From Paracoccus stylophorae (GTDB taxonomy: Bacteria; Pseudomonadota; Alphaproteobacteria; Rhodobacterales; Rhodobacteraceae), in assembly GCF_028553765.1 (NCBI RefSeq), contig NZ_CP067134.1, positions 1,903,001 through 1,967,000 on the forward strand: a stretch of DNA of 64,000 nucleotides, given 5' to 3'. A model generated the notes under the pieces. It was not told where the DNA came from and ran no database searches. It worked only from the letters and a program-made list of their open reading frames with translations. This document shows, piece after piece, positions 25,409 to 33,972 of the stretch. The first letter of the stretch is position 1, and every line of letters begins with the position of its first letter. The position numbers and the translations under genes were made by a program.

Positions 25409-26860
25409 ATGACCACAGCCATCAGGAACGGAACCATCGTCGCGGCCGATCTGACCTACAAGGCGGATGTGCTGATCGAGGGCGGGCGGATCGTGGCGAT
25501 CGGGCAGAACCTGACCGGCGAGAACACGCTGGATGCGACCGGCTGCTATGTCATGCCGGGCGGGATCGACCCGCATACGCATCTGGAAATGCCGTTCATG
25601 GGCACCTATTCCGCCGATGATTTTGACTCCGGCACCCGCGCGGCGCTGGCGGGCGGGACGACGATGGTGGTGGATTTCGCCCTGCCCGCGCCCGGTCAGG
25701 GGCTGCTGGACGCGCTGAAGATGTGGGACAACAAGTCCGGCCGCGCGCATTGCGACTATTCCTATCACATGGCCGTCACCTGGTGGGGCGAGCAGGTGTT
25801 CGACGAGATGGAACAGGTGGTCGGGCGCGGCATCACCAGCTTCAAGCATTTCATGGCCTACAAGGGCGCGCTGATGGTGAACGACGACGAATTGTTTGCC
25901 AGTTTCAGCCGCGTGGGCGATCTGGGCGGGATCGCGATGGTGCATGCCGAGAATGGCGACGTGGTGGCCGAACTGTCCGCAAGGCTGCTGGCCGCGGGCA
26001 ATACCGGCCCCGAGGCGCATGCCTATTCCCGCCCGCCGCAGGTCGAGGGCGAGGCGACGAACCGCGCCATCATGGTGGCCGACATGGCCGGTGTGCCGCT
26101 GTATGTGGTCCATGTCAGCTGCGAGGACAGCCACGAGGCGATCCGCCGCGCCCGGCAACAGGGCAAGCGGGTTTGGGGCGAGCCGCTGATCCAGCACCTG
26201 ACGCTGGATGAAAGCGAATATTTCGACAAGGATTGGGACCATGCGGCGCGGCGCGTGATGTCGCCGCCCTTCCGCGACAGGAAGCACCAGGACAGCCTGT
26301 GGGCGGGGCTGCAATCGGGCAGCCTGTCGGTCGTCGCGACCGATCACTGCGCCTTCACGACCGAACAGAAACGCTATGGCGTTGGCGATTTCACCAGGAT
26401 CCCGAACGGCACCGGGGGACTGGAGGACCGGATGCCGATGCTGTGGACGCACGGGGTCGGCACGGGGCGGCTGACGCCGAACGAATTCGTGGCCGTCACC
26501 TCGACCAACAGCGCCAAGATTTTGGGGATGTATCCGAAAAAGGGCGCGGTGCTGGTCGGCAGCGACGCCGATCTGGTCGTCTGGGACCCGCAGGCGGAAA
26601 AGACCATCAGCGCGGGCAGCCAGCAATCCGCCATCGATTACAACGTGTTCGAGGGGCAGAAGGTCAGGGGGCTGCCCCGCTATACGATCACGCGCGGCGT
26701 CGTGGCCGTGACCGAAGGCAAGATCGACAGCCGTGAAGGCCACGGCGAATTCGTCCCCCGCGAGCCGCGCGGCACCGTCAACCGGGCGCTGTCGCAATGG
26801 AAGGAACTGACCGCGCCCCGGCCGGTGGAGCGGTCGGGGATTCCGGCGACGGGGGTCTAG
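25409..26860 (+). CDS. Dihydropyrimidinase (D-hydantoinase family)
   Basis: Opens the ring of dihydrouracil or dihydrothymine to the N-carbamoyl beta-amino acid. The 483-residue amidohydrolase has the binuclear-zinc ligands in PGGIDPHTHLEMPFMG, the carboxylated lysine in SFKHFMAYKGALMVND, and histidines in MVHAENGD and LYVVHVSCED. The catalytic aspartate is in VVATDHCAF, and NGTGGLEDRMPMLWT is typical of the dihydropyrimidinase branch. Its start follows the GC-rich repeat, whose purine tail gives the ribosome site. It sits between the ureidopropionase gene and an atypical SDR gene only 2 bp away. Symbols pydB and hydA are both used for this family. Confidence 0.94.
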   Translation: MTTAIRNGTIVAADLTYKADVLIEGGRIVAIGQNLTGENTLDATGCYVMPGGIDPHTHLEMPFMGTYSADDFDSGTRAALAGGTTMVVDFALPAPGQGLLDALKMWDNKSGRAHCDYSYHMAVTWWGEQVFDEMEQVVGRGITSFKHFMAYKGALMVNDDELFASFSRVGDLGGIAMVHAENGDVVAELSARLLAAGNTGPEAHAYSRPPQVEGEATNRAIMVADMAGVPLYVVHVSCEDSHEAIRRARQQGKRVWGEPLIQHLTLDESEYFDKDWDHAARRVMSPPFRDRKHQDSLWAGLQSGSLSVVATDHCAFTTEQKRYGVGDFTRIPNGTGGLEDRMPMLWTHGVGTGRLTPNEFVAVTSTNSAKILGMYPKKGAVLVGSDADLVVWDPQAEKTISAGSQQSAIDYNVFEGQKVRGLPRYTITRGVVAVTEGKIDSREGHGEFVPREPRGTVNRALSQWKELTAPRPVERSGIPATGV

Positions 26861-26862
26861 GC

Positions 26863-27558
26863 GTGAAGGTCGCGCTGATCACCGCCGGCGGGTCCGGCAT
26901 GGGTGCCGCCGCCGCAAGACGGCTGGCGGCGGACGGGTTTGCCGTCGCGGTCCTGTCGTCTTCCGGCAAGGGCGAGGCGCTGGCGGGTGAGCTGGGCGGG
27001 TTCGGCATCACCGGATCGAACGAATCGCCCGACGATCTTGCGCGTCTGGTCGATGGCGCGATGCAGCGTTGGGGCCGCATCGACGTTCTGGTCAACAGCG
27101 CCGGGCACGGCCCGCGCGCGCCGGTTCTGGAGCTGACGGACGAGGACTGGCATCGCGGGATGGAGGTGTATTTCCTGAATGTCGTGCGCCCGACCCGGCT
27201 GGTGGTGCCGCACATGCTGGCGCAGGAGGGCGGCGCGATCGTCAACATCTCGACCTTCGCGGCGTTCGAGCCCGATCCGGTGTTTCCGACCTCGGGCGTG
27301 TTCCGCGCCGGGCTTGCCGCCTTCTGCAAGCTGGTGGCGGACCGATATGGCAGCGACAATATCCGCATCAACAACGTCCTGCCCGGCTTTATCGATTCGC
27401 TGCCCGAAACGGATGAGCGTCGCGCCCGCATCCCGATGGGCCGCTATGGTCACGAGGCCGAGATCGCCGCGACCATCGCCTTCCTTGCCTCGGACGGCGG
27501 CGCCTATATCACCGGGCAGAACATCCGCGTCGATGGTGGCCTGACGAGGTCGGTATGA
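26863..27558 (+). CDS. Atypical short-chain dehydrogenase/reductase-fold protein
   Basis: A 231-residue Rossmann protein that starts with GTG two bases after the dihydropyrimidinase stop. The cofactor loop ITAGGSGMGAAAARRLA and the VLVNSAG strand are present, as is the serine position (IVNISTFAAF). The usual YxxxK is not seen: aligning the FRAGLAAFCKL helix places Ser and Arg where Tyr and Lys should be. The C terminus (YITGQNIRVDGGLTRS) is normal. Loss of the classic catalytic pair suggests a changed reaction, or a binding rather than catalytic role. Its position between ring-opening and import genes suggests a link to pyrimidine breakdown, for example malonate semialdehyde handling; this is a guess. 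It overlaps the next gene by four bases. Confidence 0.8.
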   Translation: MKVALITAGGSGMGAAAARRLAADGFAVAVLSSSGKGEALAGELGGFGITGSNESPDDLARLVDGAMQRWGRIDVLVNSAGHGPRAPVLELTDEDWHRGMEVYFLNVVRPTRLVVPHMLAQEGGAIVNISTFAAFEPDPVFPTSGVFRAGLAAFCKLVADRYGSDNIRINNVLPGFIDSLPETDERRARIPMGRYGHEAEIAATIAFLASDGGAYITGQNIRVDGGLTRSV

Positions 27559-28331
27559 ACGACGTCATCCGGGCAGAGGATATCGGCCTGACCTTCCAGA
27601 CCGCCGACGGGCCTGTGCATGCGCTGAAGGACGTGAACCTGACCGTCGCGCAGGGCGATTTCGTCAGCTTCATCGGACCCTCGGGCTGCGGCAAGACCAC
27701 GTTCCTGCGCGCCATCGCCGCGCTGGAGACGCCCACCGCCGGTCGGCTGAGCGTCAACGGCATGACGCCGGATGCGGCCCGCCGCGCGCGCGCCTATGGC
27801 TATGTGTTCCAGGCGCCGGGGCTGTATCCGTGGCGCACGATTGCAGGCAATGTCAGCCTGCCGCTGGAGATCATGGGGTTTGGGCGCGCCGAACGCCGTC
27901 AGCGCGTCGCCCATGTTCTGGACCTTGTCGATCTGGCCGGGTTCGGCGGCAAATATCCTTGGCAACTGTCCGGCGGCATGCAGCAGCGGGCCAGCATCGC
28001 TCGCGCGCTGGCCTTCGACGCCGATATCCTGCTGATGGACGAGCCGTTCGGCGCGCTGGACGAGATCGTGCGCGACCGCCTGAACGAGGCGCTGCTGGAG
28101 TTGTGGGCCAAGACCGGCAAGACCATCGCCTTCGTCACCCACTCGATCCCCGAGGCGGTGTATCTGTCCACCCGGATCGTGGTCATGTCGCCGCGACCGG
28201 GCCGGATCACCCGGATCATCGACAGCCCCCTGCCCCGCAACCGGCCGCTGGACATTCGCGAAACCGCCGCCTTCATCGCGCTGGCCCACGAGGTGCGCGA
28301 AGGTCTGCGCGAAGGGCACGGCCATGACTGA
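27555..28331 (+). CDS. ABC transporter ATP-binding protein (NitT/TauT type)
   Basis: The 258-residue ATPase of an importer. Walker A is GPSGCGKTT, the Q-loop is VFQAPGLYPWRT, the signature is LSGGMQQR, Walker B is ILLMDEPFGALDE and the switch is VTHSI. It is closest to the subfamily that powers nitrate, taurine, aliphatic sulfonate and thiamine-precursor uptake. It overlaps the SDR gene by four bases and the first permease gene by eight, so the four transport genes are one transcript with the catabolic enzymes. The substrate is inferred to be a pyrimidine or its breakdown product. Confidence 0.92.
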   Translation: MNDVIRAEDIGLTFQTADGPVHALKDVNLTVAQGDFVSFIGPSGCGKTTFLRAIAALETPTAGRLSVNGMTPDAARRARAYGYVFQAPGLYPWRTIAGNVSLPLEIMGFGRAERRQRVAHVLDLVDLAGFGGKYPWQLSGGMQQRASIARALAFDADILLMDEPFGALDEIVRDRLNEALLELWAKTGKTIAFVTHSIPEAVYLSTRIVVMSPRPGRITRIIDSPLPRNRPLDIRETAAFIALAHEVREGLREGHGHD

Positions 28332-29241
28332 GGCGCTGGCGCGGGGGCCGTTCGTGCGGGCGCTGCGGCGCGGCGCGGGCGGTCGCACCCTGCCGGTCCT
28401 GACCGTGCTGCTGGCCATCGGGATCGTGTGGTATGTCGCCGCCATCGGCATGAACGCGCAATGGGTGCGCGATCAGGCCGCGCGCAGCGACACGGAGCTG
28501 AGCATTCCCGCCTTCATCGGGCAGACCCTGACGCTGGACCGCCCGGTCCTGCCGGCGCCGCATCAGGTGGCGGCCGGGCTGTGGGACGGGCTTGCGGGGC
28601 AGAAGATCACCTCGAAACGCAGTCTGGTCTATCACGGCTGGATGACGCTGTCGGCCACGCTGGCGGGCTTTGCGATGGGCAGTCTGGCCGGCATGGTTCT
28701 GGCCATCGGCATCGTGCACAGCCGGGCGATGGATCAGTCGGTGATGCCCTGGGCGGTGGCCAGCCAGACCGTGCCGATCCTGGCCATCGCGCCGATGGTG
28801 ATCGTGGTCTTTGCCAGCGCCGGCGTCACCGGATTGCTGCCCAAGGCGATCATCGCGGCCTGGCTGTCGTTCTTTCCGGTGCTGGTCGGCATGGTCAAGG
28901 GCCTGCGCACCCCCGACGCCATGCAGCTTGACCTGATGCGATCCTGGAGCGCGTCTGCACGGCAGGTGTTCTGGCGGCTGCGCCTGCCCTCGTCGATGCC
29001 CTATCTGTTCGCCAGCCTGAAGGTCGGCGTCGCCGCCGCACTCGTCGGCACCATCGTGGGCGAGTTGCCGGCGGGCGCAAGTTCGGGTCTGGGCGCGCGC
29101 CTGCTGTCGGGCAGCTATTACGGCCAGACCGTGCAGATCTGGGCCGCCCTGTTCACCGCCGCGGCACTGGCCGCGCTGCTGGTCGCCACGATCTCGCTGA
29201 TCGAAAGGCTCACGCTGACGCGCATGGGTCTGGCGCGATGA
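28324..29241 (+). CDS. ABC transporter permease 1 (NitT/TauT type)
   Basis: A 305-residue inner-membrane protein with about six helices. The first (VLTVLLAIGIVWYVAAIG, near residue 30) is followed by an external loop that includes a VLPAPHQVAAGLWDGL motif typical of this subfamily. The coupling loop reads around GMVKGLRTPDAMQLDLMRSW, close to the EAA consensus. Together with the following permease it would make a heterodimer. It starts inside the ATPase gene and overlaps the second permease gene by four bases. Confidence 0.9.
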   Translation: MTEALARGPFVRALRRGAGGRTLPVLTVLLAIGIVWYVAAIGMNAQWVRDQAARSDTELSIPAFIGQTLTLDRPVLPAPHQVAAGLWDGLAGQKITSKRSLVYHGWMTLSATLAGFAMGSLAGMVLAIGIVHSRAMDQSVMPWAVASQTVPILAIAPMVIVVFASAGVTGLLPKAIIAAWLSFFPVLVGMVKGLRTPDAMQLDLMRSWSASARQVFWRLRLPSSMPYLFASLKVGVAAALVGTIVGELPAGASSGLGARLLSGSYYGQTVQIWAALFTAAALAALLVATISLIERLTLTRMGLAR

Positions 29242-30086
29242 CGGGCGCATTGGCGGGCACGCTGCCCATCCTTGCGGTCTGGGCCGGGGGCTGGGCGCTG
29301 AATGCGTGGCTGGCCCGGTTCGACACACGGCTGACGCGGATTCTGGTGGCGGCGATCTTCGGGATCACCGTGATCGTTCTGTGGGAAATGATCGTGCGGA
29401 TCTACAGGGTTCCGACCGTGATCCTGCCCGCACCCGGCCAGATCGCCGCCAGCTTTGCCGCCAATACCGCCATCCTGTGGACCGATTTCGTCCAGACCAT
29501 CGTCAAGGGCGCGCTGACCGGCTGGCTGATCGGTGCCGCGGCCGCGATCCTGACCGCCATTGCCATCGACCGCAGCCCGTTTCTGCAACGCGGCCTGCTG
29601 CCCATCGGCAATTTCGTCGCCGCCCTGCCCATCGTGGGCATCGCGCCCATCCTGGTGATGTGGTTCGGCTTCGACTGGCAGTCCAAGGCGGCGGTGGTGG
29701 TGGTGATGGTGTTCTTTCCCATCCTTGTGAACATGGTCGCGGGGCTGGCCGCGACCGATGCGATGCAGCGCGACCTGATGGCCACATGGGCCGCGCCCTA
29801 TGGCGCGTCGCTGTGGAAGCTGCGCCTGCCCGCCGCGATGCCGTTCCTGTTCAACGGGCTGAAGATCACCACCACGCTGGCCCTGATCGGCGCTATCGTC
29901 GCGGAATTCTTCGGCAGCCCGACGCATGGCATGGGGTTTCGCATCTCGACCGCCGTGGGGCGGCTGGACCTGCCATTGGTCTGGGCCGAAATCCTTGTGG
30001 CGGCGATTGCCGGAACGCTGTTTTATGGACTCGTGGCGCTGATCGAGAAGAAGGTGACGTTCTGGCACCCGTCGCAGCGCGCTTAA
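29238..30086 (+). CDS. ABC transporter permease 2 (NitT/TauT type)
   Basis: A 282-residue permease homologous to the gene before it, with the same PTVILPAPGQIAASFA loop and an EAA-like loop around NMVAGLAATDAMQRDLMATW. About six helices are visible, including a hydrophobic VVVVMVFFPILVNMVAGL stretch before that loop. The pair probably arose by duplication, since both share the order of helices and the loop motifs. A short gap of 34 bp separates it from the solute-binding protein. Confidence 0.9.
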   Translation: MTGALAGTLPILAVWAGGWALNAWLARFDTRLTRILVAAIFGITVIVLWEMIVRIYRVPTVILPAPGQIAASFAANTAILWTDFVQTIVKGALTGWLIGAAAAILTAIAIDRSPFLQRGLLPIGNFVAALPIVGIAPILVMWFGFDWQSKAAVVVVMVFFPILVNMVAGLAATDAMQRDLMATWAAPYGASLWKLRLPAAMPFLFNGLKITTTLALIGAIVAEFFGSPTHGMGFRISTAVGRLDLPLVWAEILVAAIAGTLFYGLVALIEKKVTFWHPSQRA

Positions 30087-30120
30087 CGGGGCTGACGCCC
30101 CCCAACAGGAGAGGCAAGTG

Positions 30121-31113
30121 ATGACAAGACGGATAATGGCCGCCATCGCCGGCGCGCTGATCGCGGGCCCTGCCCTTGCGCAGGACAAGGACGATCTGAC
30201 GCTGCAACTGAAATGGGTCACGCAGGCGCAGTTCGCCGGGTATTACGTGGCCCAGGAAAAGGGCTTCTATGACGAGGAAGGGCTGAACGTCACGATCCGG
30301 CCGGGCGGGCCCGACATCGCCCCCACGCAGGTTCTGGCCGGCGGCGGGGCCGACGTGATCGTCGAATGGATGCCCGCCGCGCTGGCCGCGCGCGAAAAGG
30401 GTCTGCCGCTGGTCAACATCGCGCAGCCCTTCAAGTCGTCGGGCATGATGCTGACCTGTCTGAAGGAATCGGGGATCAGCGACCCGCAGACGGATTTCAG
30501 CGGCAAGACACTGGGCGTCTGGTTCTCGGGCAACGAATACCCGTTTCTCAGCTGGATGAGCACGCTTGGCCTGTCCACCGAGGGCGGCCCCGACGGGGTG
30601 ACGGTGCTGAAACAGGGGTTCAACGTCGATCCGCTGTTGCAGAAACAGGCGGCCTGCATCAGCACCATGACCTATAACGAATACTGGCAGGTGATCGACG
30701 CAGGGCTGACGCCGGACGATCTGGTAACGTTCAAGTATTCCGATCAGGGCGTGGCGACGCTGGAGGACGGGCTTTACACCCTGCAATCCACGCTGGAGGA
30801 CGAGGACAGGGTCGACGCGCTGGCGCGCTTTGTCCGCGCCAGCATGAAGGGCTGGAAATACGCCGAGGAACACCCCGAGGAAGCCGCCGAAATCGTGCTG
30901 GAAAACGATGAGACCGGCGCCCAGACGATCGAGCATCAGACCCGCATGGCGTCCGAGGTCGCCAAGCTGACCGCGGGTTCCGACGGCACGCTGGACGAGG
31001 CCGATTATCAGCAGACGGTCAAGACATTGCTGTCGGGCGGATCGGACCCGGTCATCTCGCGCGAACCCGAGGGGGCGTTTACCCATATCATCACCGACCG
31101 CGCCTTGAACTGA
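30121..31113 (+). CDS. NMT1/THI5-like periplasmic substrate-binding protein
   Basis: The solute receptor of the importer, 330 residues with a signal peptide (IMAAIAGALIAGPALAQ). The mature protein opens LTLQLKWVTQAQFAGYYVAQEKGFY, seen here as the NMT1/THI5 fold used for thiamine pyrimidine, riboflavin and similar ligands (motif LKWVTQAQFAGYYVA). Aromatic and acidic residues (FSGNEYPFLSW, TYNEYWQ) probably line the site. ATG 30121 is preceded by AGGAGAGG; a GTG directly upstream is also in frame. A pyrimidine ligand is inferred from the operon, and databases often call such proteins hydroxymethylpyrimidine binders without proof. Confidence 0.88.
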   Translation: MTRRIMAAIAGALIAGPALAQDKDDLTLQLKWVTQAQFAGYYVAQEKGFYDEEGLNVTIRPGGPDIAPTQVLAGGGADVIVEWMPAALAAREKGLPLVNIAQPFKSSGMMLTCLKESGISDPQTDFSGKTLGVWFSGNEYPFLSWMSTLGLSTEGGPDGVTVLKQGFNVDPLLQKQAACISTMTYNEYWQVIDAGLTPDDLVTFKYSDQGVATLEDGLYTLQSTLEDEDRVDALARFVRASMKGWKYAEEHPEEAAEIVLENDETGAQTIEHQTRMASEVAKLTAGSDGTLDEADYQQTVKTLLSGGSDPVISREPEGAFTHIITDRALN

Positions 31114-31130
31114 GGCAACGGGTCGCATCA

Positions 31131-31156
31131 GCCCGCGCCGCCCCGGCGGCGCGGGC
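31131..31156. terminator. Strong GC hairpin closing the first pyrimidine transcript
   Basis: GCCCGCGCCG (31131-31140) is an exact inverted copy of CGGCGCGGGC (31147-31156) with a six-base loop. No T-run follows, so it may slow rather than end transcription. A possible promoter (TTGATA, 17 bp, CAGCCT, 31221-31249) precedes the next gene. Confidence 0.5.
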
Positions 31157-31282
31157 AGTCGCCGGGTTTCCGACCATGCGGCGCAAAACGCGCAAAACGG
31201 CCCGGCGCGGGTTTTACCGTTTGATAAAAATTCGGGCCTGTGTCAGCCTGATATGCACCAGCAGGTGAGCCAGGAGACGCAA

Positions 31283-32644
31283 ATGTCCCAAGCCAGACTG
31301 TCGCCCGGAATTCGTGCCGGCCGGCTGACACAAGCCGAGATTGCCGCCAACTTTGCCGATGTCGCCCCGCCGCTTGACCGGCACGAGGCGCAGGTGGCCG
31401 CAGATCGCTGTTATTTCTGTCACGACGCGCCTTGCATCACCGCCTGCCCCACCGCCATCGACATCCCGCTGTTCATCCGCCAGATCGCGACCGGCACGCC
31501 CGATGCCGCCGCCATGACGATCTTTCACGCCAATATCCTGGGCGGCATGTGCGCCCGCGTCTGCCCGACCGAAAATCTGTGCGAGGGTGCGTGCGTGCGG
31601 ATGGAGGCCGAGGGCGATCCGGTCCGCATCGGCGCGTTGCAGCGTTTCGCGACCGACGGGTTGATGGCGCAGCAGGGACACCCGTTCCGCCGCGCCGACC
31701 CGACGGGCAGGCGCATCGCGGTGGTGGGCGCCGGCCCCGCCGGGCTGTCCTGCGCGCATCGTCTGGCCGCCAAGGGCCACGAGGTCGTCATCTTCGAAGC
31801 GCGCGCCAAGCCCGGCGGGCTGAACGAATACGGCATCGCCAGCTACAAGACGGTGGACGGTTTCGCGCAGGCCGAGGTGGAGTGGTTGCTGGGCATCGGC
31901 GGCATCACGATCCGGACCGGCCAGGCCTTGGGCGGCGATCTGACGCTGACGGCGCTTGCGGCCGAATACGACGCCGTGTTTCTGGGCGTCGGGCTGGGTG
32001 CGGTGAACCGGCTGCGGCTTGAGGCCGAGGACGCCGGCAATATCCGCGACGCGGTCGATTTCATCGCGGAACTGCGGCAGGCCTCCGATCTGCTGTCGCT
32101 GCCCATCGGGCGCGACGTGGTGGTGATCGGCGGCGGAATGACCGCCGTGGACGCCGCCGTGCAGGCCCGGCTTCTGGGGGCCGAGAACGTGACCATCGTC
32201 TATCGTCGCGCGCGCGAGATGATGGGCGCCTCGCAGCACGAACAGGATCACGCCACCAGAAGCGGGGTGCGCATCATCGCCGGCGCGACCCCGGTTGCGG
32301 TGATCGCCGCGGATGGCCGGGTCGAGACGGTCGAGTTTGCCCATACCGCCGTCACCGATGGCCGCATTCAGCCGACCGGCACCGGTTTCCGGCTGAAGGC
32401 CGATCAGGTCTTCAAGGCCATCGGACAGCGTCTGGACATGGCGCTGGACGGGCTGGACATCGACGCAGGCGGCAAGATCGCCGTGACCGGCCCCGGCCGG
32501 ACCGGCATCGACGGCGTCTGGGCCGGCGGCGATTGCGCCGCGGGCGGCGACGATCTGACCGTCACGGCCGTCGCGCAGGGCCGCGACGCCGCCGAAGATA
32601 TCGACGCCCGGCTGATGGGCCGCCCCGTGGAAATCCCCGGCTGA
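31283..32644 (+). CDS. preT: NAD(P)-dependent dihydropyrimidine dehydrogenase small subunit (PreT/PydX type)
   Basis: The electron-input subunit that takes electrons from NAD(P)H for pyrimidine reduction. The 453-residue flavoprotein resembles the glutamate-synthase small subunit. N-terminal cysteines for two 4Fe-4S clusters (CYFCHDAPCITACPT and CARVCPTENLCEGAC) are followed by the FAD loop VVGAGPAGLSCAHRL and the NAD(P) loop VVIGGGMTAVDAAV. A C-terminal VWAGGDCAAGGDDLTVTAVAQG closes the FAD site. ATG 31283 has GGAG upstream. Thirty bases later follows preA. Fused eukaryotic dihydropyrimidine dehydrogenase joins both proteins in one chain. Confidence 0.92.
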   Translation: MSQARLSPGIRAGRLTQAEIAANFADVAPPLDRHEAQVAADRCYFCHDAPCITACPTAIDIPLFIRQIATGTPDAAAMTIFHANILGGMCARVCPTENLCEGACVRMEAEGDPVRIGALQRFATDGLMAQQGHPFRRADPTGRRIAVVGAGPAGLSCAHRLAAKGHEVVIFEARAKPGGLNEYGIASYKTVDGFAQAEVEWLLGIGGITIRTGQALGGDLTLTALAAEYDAVFLGVGLGAVNRLRLEAEDAGNIRDAVDFIAELRQASDLLSLPIGRDVVVIGGGMTAVDAAVQARLLGAENVTIVYRRAREMMGASQHEQDHATRSGVRIIAGATPVAVIAADGRVETVEFAHTAVTDGRIQPTGTGFRLKADQVFKAIGQRLDMALDGLDIDAGGKIAVTGPGRTGIDGVWAGGDCAAGGDDLTVTAVAQGRDAAEDIDARLMGRPVEIPG

Positions 32645-32673
32645 CCCCGGCGCGGAAGGAAAGGACGCAACCT

Positions 32674-33972
32674 ATGACCGATCTGCGCAGCGACTTTGTG
32701 GGGATCAGATCCCCGAACCCGTTCTGGCTGGCCTCGGCCCCGCCGACCGACAAGGAGTACAATGTCCGCCGTGCCTTTCAGGCCGGTTGGGGCGGCGTCG
32801 TATGGAAGACACTGGGCTCCGAAGGGCCGCCCGTCGTCAACGTGAACGGCCCCCGCTACGGGGTGATCCACGGGCCGGACCGCCGCGTTCTGGGCCTGAA
32901 CAATATCGAGCTGATCACCGACCGCCCGCTGGAGGTGAACCTGCGCGAGATCAAGCAGGTCAAGCGCGACTATCCCGACCGGGCCCTGGTGATCAGCCTG
33001 ATGGTCCCCTGCGACGAGGACAGCTGGCGCACGATCCTGGCCCAGATCGAGGATACCGGCGCCGACGGGGTCGAGCTGAATTTCGGCTGCCCGCACGGCA
33101 TGTCCGAACGCGGCATGGGCAGCGCCGTGGGTCAGGTGCCCGAATATATCGAAATGGTGACGCGGTGGGTGAAACAGTATTCGCGCATGCCCTGCATCGT
33201 GAAGCTGACGCCCAACGTCACCGATATCCGCCAGCCGGCCGAGGCCGCCGCGCGCGGCGGCGCCGACGCCGTCAGCCTGATCAACACGATCAACTCGATC
33301 ACCTCGGTCGATCTGGACCTGTTCGCGCCCCAGCCCACCATCGACGGCAAGGGCGCGCATGGCGGCTATTGCGGCCCGGCGGTCAAGCCCATCGCCCTGA
33401 ACATGGTGGCCGAGATCGCCCGGAATCACGACACCCGCGGATTGCCCATCAGCGGCATCGGCGGGGTGACGACATGGCGCGACGCGGCCGAGTTCATGGC
33501 CCTTGGCGCGGCCAACGTGCAGGTCTGCACGGCGGCGATGACCTATGGGTTCCGGATCGTGCAGGACATGATCTCGGGGCTGCGCGAGTATCTGGACCGC
33601 CGCGACATGGCGCTGAGCGATCTGGTCGGCCGCGCCGTGCCGAACGTCACCGACTGGAACCAGCTGAACCTGAACTATGTCACCAAGGCGGTGATCGACC
33701 AGTCCGCCTGCATCAAGTGCGGCCGCTGCTTTGCGGCGTGCGAGGATACCAGCCATCAGGCCATCGCGATGAAGCCCGGCCGCATCTTCGAGGTGATCGA
33801 GGAGGAATGCGTGGCCTGCAACCTGTGCGTCGATGTCTGCCCGGTCGAGAACTGCATCACCATGCGCGAACTGGAACCGGGCGAATTGGACCGACGCACC
33901 GGGCAAAGGCGCGGAGATTACGCCAACTGGACCACCCATCCCAACAACCCGATGGCGAAGGCGGCCGAATAA
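32674..33972 (+). CDS. preA: NAD(P)-dependent dihydropyrimidine dehydrogenase catalytic subunit (PreA/PydA)
   Basis: Reduces uracil and thymine to the 5,6-dihydro forms, step one of the pathway. The 432 residues begin with a dihydroorotate-dehydrogenase-like FMN barrel (SPNPFWLASAPPTDKEYNV, ELNFGCPHGMSERGMG, PCIVKLTPNVTDI, ISGIGGVTTWRDA). It ends in a ferredoxin domain with two 4Fe-4S motifs (CIKCGRCFAACED and CVACNLCVDVCPVENC). ATG 32674 follows GGAAGGAAAGGA. It is the last gene of the pyrimidine locus, with a large non-coding region beyond. Confidence 0.95.
   Translation: MTDLRSDFVGIRSPNPFWLASAPPTDKEYNVRRAFQAGWGGVVWKTLGSEGPPVVNVNGPRYGVIHGPDRRVLGLNNIELITDRPLEVNLREIKQVKRDYPDRALVISLMVPCDEDSWRTILAQIEDTGADGVELNFGCPHGMSERGMGSAVGQVPEYIEMVTRWVKQYSRMPCIVKLTPNVTDIRQPAEAAARGGADAVSLINTINSITSVDLDLFAPQPTIDGKGAHGGYCGPAVKPIALNMVAEIARNHDTRGLPISGIGGVTTWRDAAEFMALGAANVQVCTAAMTYGFRIVQDMISGLREYLDRRDMALSDLVGRAVPNVTDWNQLNLNYVTKAVIDQSACIKCGRCFAACEDTSHQAIAMKPGRIFEVIEEECVACNLCVDVCPVENCITMRELEPGELDRRTGQRRGDYANWTTHPNNPMAKAAE

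Noticed and set aside
23909..26797. A 962-codon open frame on the minus strand across the pyrimidine genes
   Set aside because: It lies opposite three well-supported plus-strand enzymes, is rich in Arg, His and Ala without motifs, and is a common effect of high GC content.
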